Position numbers and translations under genes: made by a program. A DNA stretch of 20,937 nucleotides. Origin: Haloferacaceae archaeon (lineage in GTDB: Archaea > Halobacteriota > Halobacteria > Halobacteriales > Haloferacaceae). A model generated the notes under the pieces. The model did no database searches and was not told the DNA's origin. It saw nothing but the letters and a program-made list of their open reading frames with translations. The stretch spans positions 1 through 20,937 of the forward strand of contig JAQCMZ010000434.1 of assembly GCA_028274825.1 (NCBI GenBank), in the 5' to 3' direction. Shown here piece by piece: positions 1 through 6,315 of the stretch. The stretch's first letter is position 1. Each line of letters begins with the position of its first letter.

Positions 1-39
1 CGTTCTGTGCTGGAACTCAGGGCGGAGTCAGCGACCGTA

Positions 40-74
40 ACTCCGAGTCCTCGTGCCGAGGAGAAGAGAGGAGT
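40..74 (+). repeat. Two-tier stem-loop
   Basis: An outer stem ACTCC (40-44) pairs with GGAGT (70-74). An inner stem TCCTCG (48-53) pairs with CGAGGA (57-62) around a 3-nt loop. The 3' internal strand is purine-only (gaagaga). The architecture resembles the stem-loops at 2063-2096 and 3734-3765, but the sequence is not clearly the same, so membership in that family is weak. Confidence 0.35.
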
Positions 75-126
75 CCCGGCTGCGTGGCACAGCCAGTCGC
101 GTCCCACGCCGGAAGGCGACAACTCA

Positions 127-164
127 CACCATCCCACATCAGCGGCCCAGTGCCGTGGGAATCC
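127..164 (-). repeat. Inverted repeat resembling a TnpB-element right end
   Basis: On the minus strand, GGATTCCCAC is followed by a 17-nt loop, then GTGGGATGGTGTGA. The CCCAC/GTGGG arms are at 155-159 and 133-137. The flanks GGATTCCCAC and GGTGTGA recur at 20041-20072 on the same strand. The pattern resembles the GAATCCC-stem-GGGAGGATGTC arrangement I associate with right ends of haloarchaeal IS200/IS605-type elements; that resemblance is from memory and unverified. Confidence 0.35.
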
Positions 165-770
165 TCGCCGACGCGCGGGGAGAATGTTAACCCGACACAC
201 ACCGAACATACGATTCAGATCTATACTGACAGATGCTGTCATTATGATTTGACAGTTAGACAAAAACCCAAAGCCGCCGGCTTGAGCCGTTATCAGAACT
301 CGACAATTGCTGATTGCCCGCCAGACGCCGTCTGGCGACGTGGGATGACTCCGACACCGGTCATCGGTGCAACCATACTCTCAACAGAGATACGTGATGT
401 GTTGGTGCGGAAAGAGGACCCCGCTCACGCTCCTGCCGGAGTTCACAATAGTGAGCCGACCGCCCGCCTTTGACTGAGACGGGAATCACAAGACGATGTC
501 GGAGTTGTCGGAGCCCCCGATGTATCGGTATCGAGACCGATTGAAGCGTCTGAGTTGTTCCTGTTCGGGTTCGTTGCTCCGCCAGAATAGCGTCCATTCG
601 TTCTAACGGGTCAGCCAAACACGTATGATGAACGGACACCTGAATGAGCCACACCTCCCGGGAGGCCGACACTGCGTCGGCAAGCACGGCCACAGTTGGG
701 GGGAGCTGACCGAGTGGGTTCCTCACAGCCACATCCCCCGGGTCAGTGTGGGGGGTCAAGCGGGTCGTAA

Positions 771-777
771 TTTTATA
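771..777 (+). promoter_or_regulatory. TATA box of the DUF5808 gene
   Basis: TTTTATA is centred 28 nt before the ATG at 802, with GC-rich sequence on either side. This is the expected spacing for a leaderless archaeal transcript, and no Shine-Dalgarno sequence precedes the start. Confidence 0.6.
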
Positions 778-801
778 CCGACAGCCGGCATATCCTGACG
801 C

Positions 802-1083
802 ATGGCAGAGAAACCGAAGTCTGGCAAGATATTTGGCGTCCCATACAATTTTGAACGACCCAGTATCGGACGCCTTCTGTCGTCGTACTGGCAGCCTAAC
901 GAGGGAATGCTCGTGAAGAAACCCTTCGGGATCGGCTACACGCTGAATCTGGCTGATTGGCGGTCGTGGGCTGTTCTTGCCGTGACTGCCGGACTGTACT
1001 GGTACGGCGGGAACGATGTCAGCGAGAATGAAGCTTCGGCAGATGCACAGAACGGTCCCGTGGAAGTCGTTGTCGAGGACTGA
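802..1083 (+). CDS. DUF5808 family small membrane protein
   Basis: A 93-residue protein of a family widespread in haloarchaea and of unknown function. The N-terminal half carries the conserved core, with GKIFGVPYNFERPS at about residues 8-21 and the KKPFGIGYTLNL segment around 39-50. One hydrophobic segment follows at about 53-68 (SWAVLAVTAGLYWYGG), which would be a single transmembrane helix, and then an acidic tail ending in VVVED. Length and motif order fit the family. The start is supported by a TATA box 28 nt upstream. It lies 60 nt before the lipoprotein gene on the same strand, so co-transcription is possible but not shown. No catalytic residues are evident. Confidence 0.85.
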   Translation: MAEKPKSGKIFGVPYNFERPSIGRLLSSYWQPNEGMLVKKPFGIGYTLNLADWRSWAVLAVTAGLYWYGGNDVSENEASADAQNGPVEVVVED

Positions 1084-1143
1084 CCCATTTCAGTGACTCA
1101 ATCTGTCTGAAACACCTATTCCCGGTGAGACGAATATCCAGTT

Positions 1144-2001
1144 ATGAATCGACGAACCCTTCTCACAGCCCTCGGGTCCGGCTGGATCACGGGATGTGTC
1201 GGGACGCAAACACCGGCCGATAGCACGGGATCTCGCAGCGGAAGCAATGACTCAGGCCAGCCGGGGAGTGATGGTGAACGCACTGGTGAGCCTCACGCTA
1301 AGTTTTCTGCCGGTGACCGAAGCGCGGTAGCGTTTCCAGACGCGAACAAACCGGTTTCCTATCGTCTGCTAAATGAGGGAAAACTACGGTCAATCCATTT
1401 TGTCGCTGTTAGCGATGGAGATCAACAGGTGAACGAGACGGTCACTCTACCGGCTGAAACGCACCTTGAGATCACACTTCAACAGCCAGCCGATTACGAG
1501 TTGCAGGTGGGGGTTGACGGGGATGATCCAGTTACTGTCGACCGGATTTCGGCAGCCGAATTCTCCTGCGGCCAAACAATCGGGACTGCGAGAATCGGCG
1601 CACAAGCGGTAATCGAATCTCAGATTGAGACAGGTGAATCTGACTGTCTCGTCCCAAGCGTGGCCGACACCAGCTTCGAGACGGACGCTGGAGAGTGTGG
1701 GACTGCCCACACTGCGGCCGTCTCGTTCGCTGACGGAACTGTCCGTGTCTCCGGCCGAGTTCGCGCGCCACAGCCGTGTTATCAGCTCATGTTAGACTCG
1801 GCAACCTACGATACCGCTGAAAAGACGCTGATCGTCACGATAGCCGTTGCCGACCGGACCGAAGGAGTCTGTGTCGACTGTCTCGGCGAAATTCCGTACG
1901 AGGCAGTAATCGAACTCCAACACGACTACCCGCAGACCGTGTTGATCCAGCATCGTGAGTCGACCGGCCAGCTGGTGGATGTCAGCCGGAATTCGAGATG
2001 A
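1144..2001 (+). CDS. Predicted Tat-exported lipoprotein, function unknown
   Basis: A 285-residue secreted protein I cannot assign to a function. The N-terminus reads MNRRTLLTALGSGWITGCVG: twin arginines at 3-4, a hydrophobic core and a lipobox-like ITGC with Cys18, so export by the Tat route and lipid anchoring are likely. A Ser/Gly/Asp-rich low-complexity linker covers about 22-50. The mature domain has several Cys residues, including a CVDC pair near the C-terminus (about 245-248) and others in FSCGQ, SDCLV, GECGT and QPCYQ contexts, so disulfides or metal binding are possible. The composition looks beta-rich and acidic, as expected for a haloarchaeal cell-surface protein. The 60-nt gap from the upstream gene contains only a weak AT-rich box near 1114-1120. 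Confidence 0.75.
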   Translation: MNRRTLLTALGSGWITGCVGTQTPADSTGSRSGSNDSGQPGSDGERTGEPHAKFSAGDRSAVAFPDANKPVSYRLLNEGKLRSIHFVAVSDGDQQVNETVTLPAETHLEITLQQPADYELQVGVDGDDPVTVDRISAAEFSCGQTIGTARIGAQAVIESQIETGESDCLVPSVADTSFETDAGECGTAHTAAVSFADGTVRVSGRVRAPQPCYQLMLDSATYDTAEKTLIVTIAVADRTEGVCVDCLGEIPYEAVIELQHDYPQTVLIQHRESTGQLVDVSRNSR

Positions 2002-2392
2002 AAGGCAGTACCGACGACTCACCGAGTAGAGAGCCAGGGTTAGCCGATTCACGGCGGTAACAGCGCGGACGCCCACGGCTTTGTGGGAGGAAGCGCAGAA
2101 GGGTTATACTCCGAGAAAACACGCGCGAACGCCCAGCCGGGCCACCTGTGTGTGACTGGCGGGGGGAGTTTCAACCGTCCTCTGATATGAAGCGTGGCGT
2201 CCTGTGCCAGCCGACTACCCTAGCTGTGAGACTCTCACGGCATTGGACTGGCCGTAAGCCGTGTCCACTCACATGCCCGGGAGTTGACTCATGGGTAGCT
2301 GACTGATGTGTCCACTCTCAGCATTTGAGGCGAATAGAGGCTGCGAAGACACGGGCACAGTCAGTTTCACCAGCTTCTGAGCCCGCACCTGA
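2002..2392. other. Spacer between convergent genes, with one strong stem-loop
   Basis: No gene is convincing here. A 20-codon plus-strand frame at about 1998-2060 (MKGSTDDSPSREPG...) ends in TAA just before the stem-loop at 2063-2096 and could be an eroded coding tail. A GTGAG-ACT-CTCAC hairpin lies near 2226-2238. The 10-mer GTGTCCACTC occurs twice (2261 and about 2309), the first copy being part of a 17-mer also found at 12884-12900. Confidence 0.5.
2063..2096 (+). repeat. Two-tier stem-loop, TnpB-element right-end type
   Basis: An outer stem GCGC (2063-2066) pairs with GCGC (2093-2096). An inner stem CCCAC (2072-2076) pairs with GTGGG (2083-2087) around the loop GGCTTT. The 3' internal strand is AGGAA. 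It closely matches the minus-strand structures at 3734-3765 and 8532-8569 in architecture and partly in sequence; the string ACAGCGCG precedes both this copy and the 8532-8569 copy. Such hairpins are typical of the right ends of IS200/IS605-IS1341 elements, where TnpB guide RNAs end. No tnpB gene is adjacent. Confidence 0.5.
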
Positions 2393-2959
2393 TCAGGCAA
2401 ATACTAATTCACCCGTAGTCGTGGTTTCCCCGAACAGCCAATCAGCGTGCTCGACGGCATACTCACGATGGTCTGGTTTGATAAACCCGAGTGCATCTTC
2501 AACGACGACCGGCCGAAAATCGCGTAATCCGGCTCCGCTAGCGGTGTGTAACACGCAGACGTTCGCGAGAGTGCCACAGATGGCAAGATCACGTAGCCCA
2601 CGAGTCTTCAACCAGCCTTCGAGTTCTGTCTGATGGAATGCATCGTACGTATGTTTCTCCACAATATGATCCTGTTCGTGAGCCTCAAGATCCTCGACAA
2701 TCTCGGCTCCCCACGACCCCTCAACGACGTGCTCTCCCCAGCGGCCGAACTCGTCGTAATAGTGTGTCTCGTCAAACTGCTCGGGCGGGTGAACATCACG
2801 TGTATACAAGATCTGGATCCCAGCGTTCCGTGCCCGAGCCACGAGCGGTGCGATATCTGCTATCGCGGCTTCACTATCAGACGCGTACAACCCACCATCA
2901 GGATGACAAAATCCGTTTTGCATATCTACCACGATTAGTGCAGCCGAATCCGCGTTCAT
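2393..2959 (-). CDS. pncA: Nicotinamidase (isochorismatase superfamily)
   Basis: Predicted to hydrolyse nicotinamide to nicotinate and ammonia, the first step of NAD salvage by the nicotinic acid route, in the cytoplasm. From the chosen start the protein has 188 residues. The cysteine-hydrolase triad is visible as Asp12 (IVVDMQNGF), Lys102 (EKHTYDAF) and Cys135 (LANVCVLHTA). A metal site typical of nicotinamidases fits Asp55, His57 (TRDVHPP) and His77 (RWGEHV), which favours nicotinamidase over other isochorismatase-fold hydrolases. I start at MNADSAALIV; upstream in-frame ATGs back to 2989 add the residues MCSQFMNCMQ, which look non-homologous. A possible TATA element (ATTTAG) lies about 33 nt upstream. 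The gene for the next enzyme of the pathway is at 6316-7464 on the other strand. Confidence 0.85.
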   Translation of the reverse strand: MNADSAALIVVDMQNGFCHPDGGLYASDSEAAIADIAPLVARARNAGIQILYTRDVHPPEQFDETHYYDEFGRWGEHVVEGSWGAEIVEDLEAHEQDHIVEKHTYDAFHQTELEGWLKTRGLRDLAICGTLANVCVLHTASGAGLRDFRPVVVEDALGFIKPDHREYAVEHADWLFGETTTTGELVFA

Positions 2960-2989
2960 CTGCATACAGTTCATAAACTGTGAACACAA

Positions 2990-2995
2990 CTAAAT
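2990..2995 (-). promoter_or_regulatory. Possible TATA box of the nicotinamidase gene
   Basis: On the minus strand ATTTAG follows GGTCG and sits about 33 nt before the ATG at 2959. The spacing allows a transcript with a very short leader. An alternative AT-rich box, TTTATGA (2974-2980), is too close to the start. Confidence 0.3.
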
Positions 2996-2999
2996 CGAC

Positions 3000-3310
3000 C
3001 GTCGATGGGCGCTCAAGGCCAGGTGTGTGGTGAAGTCTCCTGGGGACGAGCCACAAAGTCACCGGTTCGGGCCGCACCGATAGGCGACTGTCAGCCCCTC
3101 CGACCGTGCCCGCGCGGAGATCGGCTGGAACGAGTACCCGAACAGTGAAAATCGTCAGTGGGGGTCACACAGCCCGCCCTACCGCGACCCGTTGACGCTC
3201 CCGCTGCACCGCCAGTGATGGGTGATGAGAGGAATCACAGTTCCAACTGTCGACGACCAGCGACAGAATTGCAATTGGCAACGTCATCTCGAGTGGCTAT
3301 CCTCACTTTT
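3000..3310. other. Gene-free stretch
   Basis: I see no gene, promoter or marked repeat in this part of the spacer upstream of nicotinamidase. The sequence is GC-rich and interrupted by stops in all frames. Confidence 0.5.
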
Positions 3311-3544
3311 GATCTCCTCCCACCCCTGAAGTGATGGGATTCCTCCGTCAGTTATCCAGCCGACAACTGCGGCTGTGACCGTGCGGGTTTGCTGAGGCAG
3401 TTTCGGCCCTCTCAGAGGAGGCTGCGGTGGGTTGGGTATCCGCTCAGTGTTGCCCGCTCTCGCAGAGAGGCTGACACTCACGGGCAGCCAGACAGCAGGC
3501 TCATCAGCCTGACTCCCAGTGTGCACCCGCCACAGGGGAGTCAC
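3311..3544 (-). pseudogene. Possible eroded TnpB/IS1341-type 3' end with right-end hairpin
   Basis: The minus strand has an 86-codon frame rich in Ser, Arg, Pro and Thr whose end runs into a hairpin. CCCATCAC (3339-3332) pairs with GGGGTGGG (3327-3320) around TTCA, with one wobble and one mismatch. The flanks GGAAT before and AGGAGATCA after match the layout I associate with haloarchaeal IS200/IS605-type right ends. No catalytic TnpB residues or zinc finger are present, so only the extreme 3' part could remain. The coding assignment is tentative; the hairpin is seen directly. A similar arrangement lies upstream on the same strand at 3734-4026. Confidence 0.3.
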
Positions 3545-3733
3545 TCGGGGCGACAGTGTGTGCTGCTGGTCGGCGGTGGTGTGTGAGTAGTCGCGACCCG
3601 CTCGTGGTCATCTCGAGCGTGAACAGGGTCCCCGCAGCAGCACATCGCACGTCTGTTCGAATATACGGACCCTTTGTACGTGACTGGAACGGATAACAGC
3701 GTGCAGGAATAGCGTGTGTGGTTCTCCGTCGGC

Positions 3734-3765
3734 GGCTTCATCCCACGAAGCTGTGGGCTTTCGCC
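3734..3765 (-). repeat. Two-tier stem-loop, TnpB-element right-end type
   Basis: On the minus strand the outer stem is GGC (3765-3763) with GCC (3736-3734), and the inner stem is CCCAC (3757-3753) with GTGGG (3746-3742) around AGCTTC. The internal strands are GAAAG and ATGAA. The string AAGCCCAC-loop-GTGGGATGAAGC is close to right ends of IS200/IS605-family elements as I know them. Compared with 2063-2096, the outer stem differs in sequence but stays paired. Confidence 0.55.
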
Positions 3766-3817
3766 TCGAACCACTGTAACACGAGCCAATCAAGCAGCCG
3801 ACGTAATTATCGGTAAC

Positions 3818-4026
3818 TCACGTGACGCCCTTCACCTCGGGGTCATCTTTCGAGAAATCAAGACTCCGAGCCATCACGGAAACCCCGTCTCAACCGCCCC
3901 CTCACACTCGATGCTCTGTCCGTAGAGTCGGTCTATCGCCCCGTTTTGCGCTAGACGTGGCTCGCTCGGTGATGTGGAGGTGGGCGTGACGCGCTGCCGA
4001 TTCACTGATTCGAACAGTCTCACATG
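3818..4026 (-). pseudogene. Possible eroded C-terminal end of a TnpB/IS1341-type gene
   Basis: Reading the minus strand from 4026, a frame stays open for 50 codons (HVRLFESVNRQ... to ...GAVETGFP) and stops at 3876-3874. The stop overlaps an ATG that opens a second frame (MARSLDFSKDDPEVKGVT), which stops at 3820-3818. Joined by a one-base shift these read as one continuous hydrophilic tail with a VETG-P motif, as I recall from haloarchaeal OrfB/TnpB C-termini. A right-end-type hairpin follows about 50 nt downstream, at 3765-3734. The nuclease domain and zinc finger are absent. The identification rests on the tail-plus-hairpin arrangement and is unverified. The stretch also carries the promoter-proximal repeats of the 4091 gene. 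Confidence 0.35.
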
Positions 4027-4050
4027 GCCGCGGATTCGAACAGTCTGACA
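4007..4050 (+). repeat. Two direct repeats upstream of the surface-protein promoter
   Basis: GATTCGAACAGTCTCACA (4007-4024) and GATTCGAACAGTCTGACA (4033-4050) match at 17 of 18 positions and lie 26 bp apart centre to centre. Each contains the palindrome TTCGAA. The second copy abuts the AT-rich box at 4050-4059. This is a plausible tandem regulator site, but the same bases can be read as part of an eroded minus-strand frame, so the repeat may instead come from a local duplication. Confidence 0.6.
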
Positions 4051-4059
4051 AATTACTTA
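4050..4059 (+). promoter_or_regulatory. Possible TATA region of the surface-protein gene
   Basis: AAATTACTTA is about 36 nt before the ATG at 4091, so initiation about 26 nt downstream would leave a leader of under 10 nt. It is the most AT-rich element in the immediate upstream sequence. Confidence 0.4.
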
Positions 4060-4090
4060 GGCGTCCACACGAATACTACAATAACTCAAA

Positions 4091-5758
4091 ATGCGACGGT
4101 CTATTATACTGTCTGTAGCCGCTCTGTTGTTACTCTCCGGTGTTGGCATCGCAGCTATCGGGGGAGTGACAGTTGCGGACACGGCAGGTGTCGGACCGAC
4201 TTTCAGCGACTCACACGCGTCTTCGGAACGAATTGGCGTCTGGGACGGGACACGTCACGACGCCGAGCTTAATATCGATCAGTCGGATGGCCTCACCGAA
4301 TCAGAACTCACACAAGTGGTTGACCGATCGATGGCCCGTGTTGAGTACGTCAGAGAGCGACCGTTCAAGCAGGATGTTCCAGTCAGCACGCTCACTCGTT
4401 CGGAGTATCAGACGATGATCTCCAACAGTGGCGAACAATCAGATACTGAAGCTGAGTTCAACCGGTGGAATGATCAGGTGTGGAGAGCGTTATTCGTCGT
4501 CGGAGATGACAGCTCGTCTGCAGACGAACTCGAAGGCGCTTTCGGCGGGGCTGTTGCAGGGTTTTATCAGCCGTCAGAAGATCAGATTGTTCTCGTCGTT
4601 GCAGAGGGTGAGCAACTGCAGATTAGCGAGGCCACACTAGTTCACGAGCTTAACCATGCGATGCAAGATCAGTATTACGACCTCACTGCCTCACGGTTCA
4701 GTGGTGCCACACAGGACGCCGACCTTGCAGTCGAGGGAGTTGTTGAGGGTGAAGCAAACTACGTCGAAGACCACTACGAACAGCGCTGTAGTGACGAATG
4801 GCAGTGTCTCGATGCACCCGACGGAGACGGGTCCGGACCGGGTGATCTGAACTTCGGTATTGTCCAGACGATTCTCCAGCCGTATCAGGACGGCCCAGTT
4901 TTAGTCGATCAACTGGTCGAGACACAAGGATGGGATGCGGTCGACCGAGTCTTCAACGCGCCTCCACAAACTTCCTCGCAGGTCATTCACGGGGAACTCG
5001 ATCGGGAGCCGCGAGAGATCAAGTTCCAAGACACCTCAGCGACGAGTTGGGAGACGTATCCAAACCAGGGGGCCAACGGAGCTGAGACAGTTGGTGAGGC
5101 CTCGATGTACGTCATGTTCTGGTATCAGGCCTTCGAGTACGGAGCGCCAACGCTGGGAGAGTCCCAACAGACAGCCGTGCAAAACCACATCATGGAATCT
5201 GGGTCGTTCAACGAGGAGTATTACAGCCGATTGGGATACGATCGCGCGTTCAATTACCGTCACCCGGCCACTGACGGGTGGGCGAATGATAAGCTGTATC
5301 CGTATCGTAACGACGCAGGCGACGAAACCAAAGACGGCTACGTGTGGGTGACAGAATGGGAAACTGACCGAGACGCCCGAGAGTTTGCTAACACGTATGA
5401 TGATATGCTGACGGCACATGATGCGACGAGACGTGACTCGGGCATCGTCGATATCAAAGACGACCCGTTCGGTGGCGCATACGGAGTCGAACGAGCCGGA
5501 AAAACTGTGACGATCGTGTACGCGCCTGAACCAGCGGGGGTGTTTGAACTCCGCCCCGAAATCAGTCTAGATGAGACGACATCACAAACGAGCAACGAAC
5601 AACCCGAAACACCGTCCGCTGACGACTCCCCTGTCTCAGAGACAGAAAACTCAGCCACAGAGACACCCACGGTTAGTGACGAAACCCCCGGATTCGGTGT
5701 GACGGCCGTCGCGATACTCACCCTCATCTCTGCAGTCATGTTCCGCCGGTATCAGTGA
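4091..5758 (+). CDS. Hvo_1808-type surface protein, HExxH metallopeptidase-like, PGF-CTERM anchored
   Basis: A 555-residue exported protein. Residues 1-30 form a signal peptide with a long hydrophobic run (IILSVAALLLLSGVGIAAIG). The ectodomain contains HELNH at 185-189, a zinc-metallopeptidase HExxH motif, followed by EGEANY with Glu221 about 32 residues after the second His, a suitable third ligand in gluzincin-like enzymes. Zinc binding and proteolysis are inferred from these motifs. A Ser/Thr/Glu-rich linker covers about 495-530, and the C-terminus is a PGF-CTERM signal: PGF at 533-535, a hydrophobic helix and a terminal RRYQ. This tail is the target of archaeosortase A, which swaps it for a lipid anchor in the S-layer. 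Overall layout fits the Hvo_1808 family, whose role is unknown. Paired direct repeats lie just upstream of its promoter. Confidence 0.82.
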   Translation: MRRSIILSVAALLLLSGVGIAAIGGVTVADTAGVGPTFSDSHASSERIGVWDGTRHDAELNIDQSDGLTESELTQVVDRSMARVEYVRERPFKQDVPVSTLTRSEYQTMISNSGEQSDTEAEFNRWNDQVWRALFVVGDDSSSADELEGAFGGAVAGFYQPSEDQIVLVVAEGEQLQISEATLVHELNHAMQDQYYDLTASRFSGATQDADLAVEGVVEGEANYVEDHYEQRCSDEWQCLDAPDGDGSGPGDLNFGIVQTILQPYQDGPVLVDQLVETQGWDAVDRVFNAPPQTSSQVIHGELDREPREIKFQDTSATSWETYPNQGANGAETVGEASMYVMFWYQAFEYGAPTLGESQQTAVQNHIMESGSFNEEYYSRLGYDRAFNYRHPATDGWANDKLYPYRNDAGDETKDGYVWVTEWETDRDAREFANTYDDMLTAHDATRRDSGIVDIKDDPFGGAYGVERAGKTVTIVYAPEPAGVFELRPEISLDETTSQTSNEQPETPSADDSPVSETENSATETPTVSDETPGFGVTAVAILTLISAVMFRRYQ

Positions 5759-5826
5759 TCCGAGAGTGCCAGCCGGAACCGGTCTGCTCCCCACACAGTG
5801 CCACGGGGCCTCGTCGACGAGTGATA

Positions 5827-5859
5827 GGCGTCCCAGCCCGCGGATTTGGGCTTAACGCC
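5827..5859 (+). repeat. Two-tier perfect stem-loop
   Basis: The outer stem GGCGT (5827-5831) pairs with ACGCC (5855-5859) and the inner stem AGCCC (5835-5839) pairs with GGGCT (5848-5852), separated by a 3/2-nt internal loop and closed by an 8-nt loop. GGAAG follows. It lies 70 nt after the surface-protein stop codon. It may act as a 3' RNA structure or be a further relative of the right-end-type hairpins. Confidence 0.55.
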
Positions 5860-6002
5860 GGAAGATTGACTCGCTCCGTCTAGCCAGAATACTCGTCAGC
5901 ATTCGAATACGAGAGATAACCTGTACCACCCAGAAGGCGGCACCCACAGAACACCAGGTGCAGACCATCCCAGAACGACACCGGTGGTGCGACACTTACA
6001 AC

Positions 6003-6029
6003 GACCCCTGCAGGTGACTCTGCAGGGTC
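6003..6029. repeat. Long hairpin with CTGCAG arms
   Basis: GACCCCTGCAG (6003-6013) pairs with CTGCAGGGTC (6020-6029), a 10-bp stem interrupted only by one bulged C, around the loop GTGACT. It lies in gene-free DNA about 240 nt after the surface-protein gene and about 170 nt before the next promoter. A transcription-end structure or mobile-element end are both possible. Confidence 0.55.
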
Positions 6030-6202
6030 AATCGACGGTCAAGCCACAGTTCCAGTGAGCGGGTCGGCGCCGGAGAGTCGAGAAGTTCACACCGAATGAG
6101 ACAGACGTAATCGGATCTGGCTCACAGGCCACTTACTGTCTGTCAAGTACGTCCGATGTACACACCGTCTGGTAATCACACCGTTTCTGTCGTGGCCAGT
6201 TG

Positions 6203-6208
6203 TATAAT
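6203..6208 (+). promoter_or_regulatory. TATA box upstream of nicotinate phosphoribosyltransferase
   Basis: TATAAT in the context TTGTATAATCC is the clearest TATA-like element before the gene. Initiation about 26 nt downstream, near 6230-6235, would give a leader of about 80 nt to the ATG at 6316, or about 15 nt to the in-frame GTG/ATG at 6247/6250. Confidence 0.45.
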
Positions 6209-6315
6209 CCACTCACGGCAGAAGCTGTGAACTTGCTGGGACCGCCGTGATGTCATGGCGTCTCGCTGGGAGTCCACGAGATGGTTTTTCCCGTCTGGCA
6301 CGTATCTATCAGAGA

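Larger units (their letters stand above)
1..770. other. Gene-poor stretch, no convincing coding region
   Basis: I see no convincing gene here. Open frames exist on both strands, the longest being a 132-codon frame on the minus strand at 361-759, but their translations are rich in Arg, Pro and Thr, lack the acidic bias of the neighbouring proteins and match no family I recognise. The stretch holds a stem-loop at 40-74 and a longer-loop inverted repeat at 133-159, both listed separately, and a small AAGCC-GCC-GGCTT inverted repeat near 270-283. It may be eroded mobile-element DNA, which is inference. Confidence 0.5.
5759..6202. other. Gene-free spacer with two hairpins
   Basis: No gene is supported. 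The spacer between the surface-protein gene and the NAD-salvage gene holds two strong inverted repeats (5827-5859 and 6003-6029, listed separately), with unremarkable sequence between them. Confidence 0.6.

Noticed and set aside
361..759. 132-codon minus-strand open frame before the DUF5808 gene
   Set aside because: Basic, Arg/Thr-rich translation unlike the acidic neighbours, no recognisable family and no promoter.
6247..6315. N-terminal extension of nicotinate phosphoribosyltransferase from GTG 6247 or ATG 6250
   Set aside because: The added residues have no counterpart in the family; the archaeal enzyme begins at the MDFDII position. The better TATA spacing of the upstream start keeps it as an alternative.
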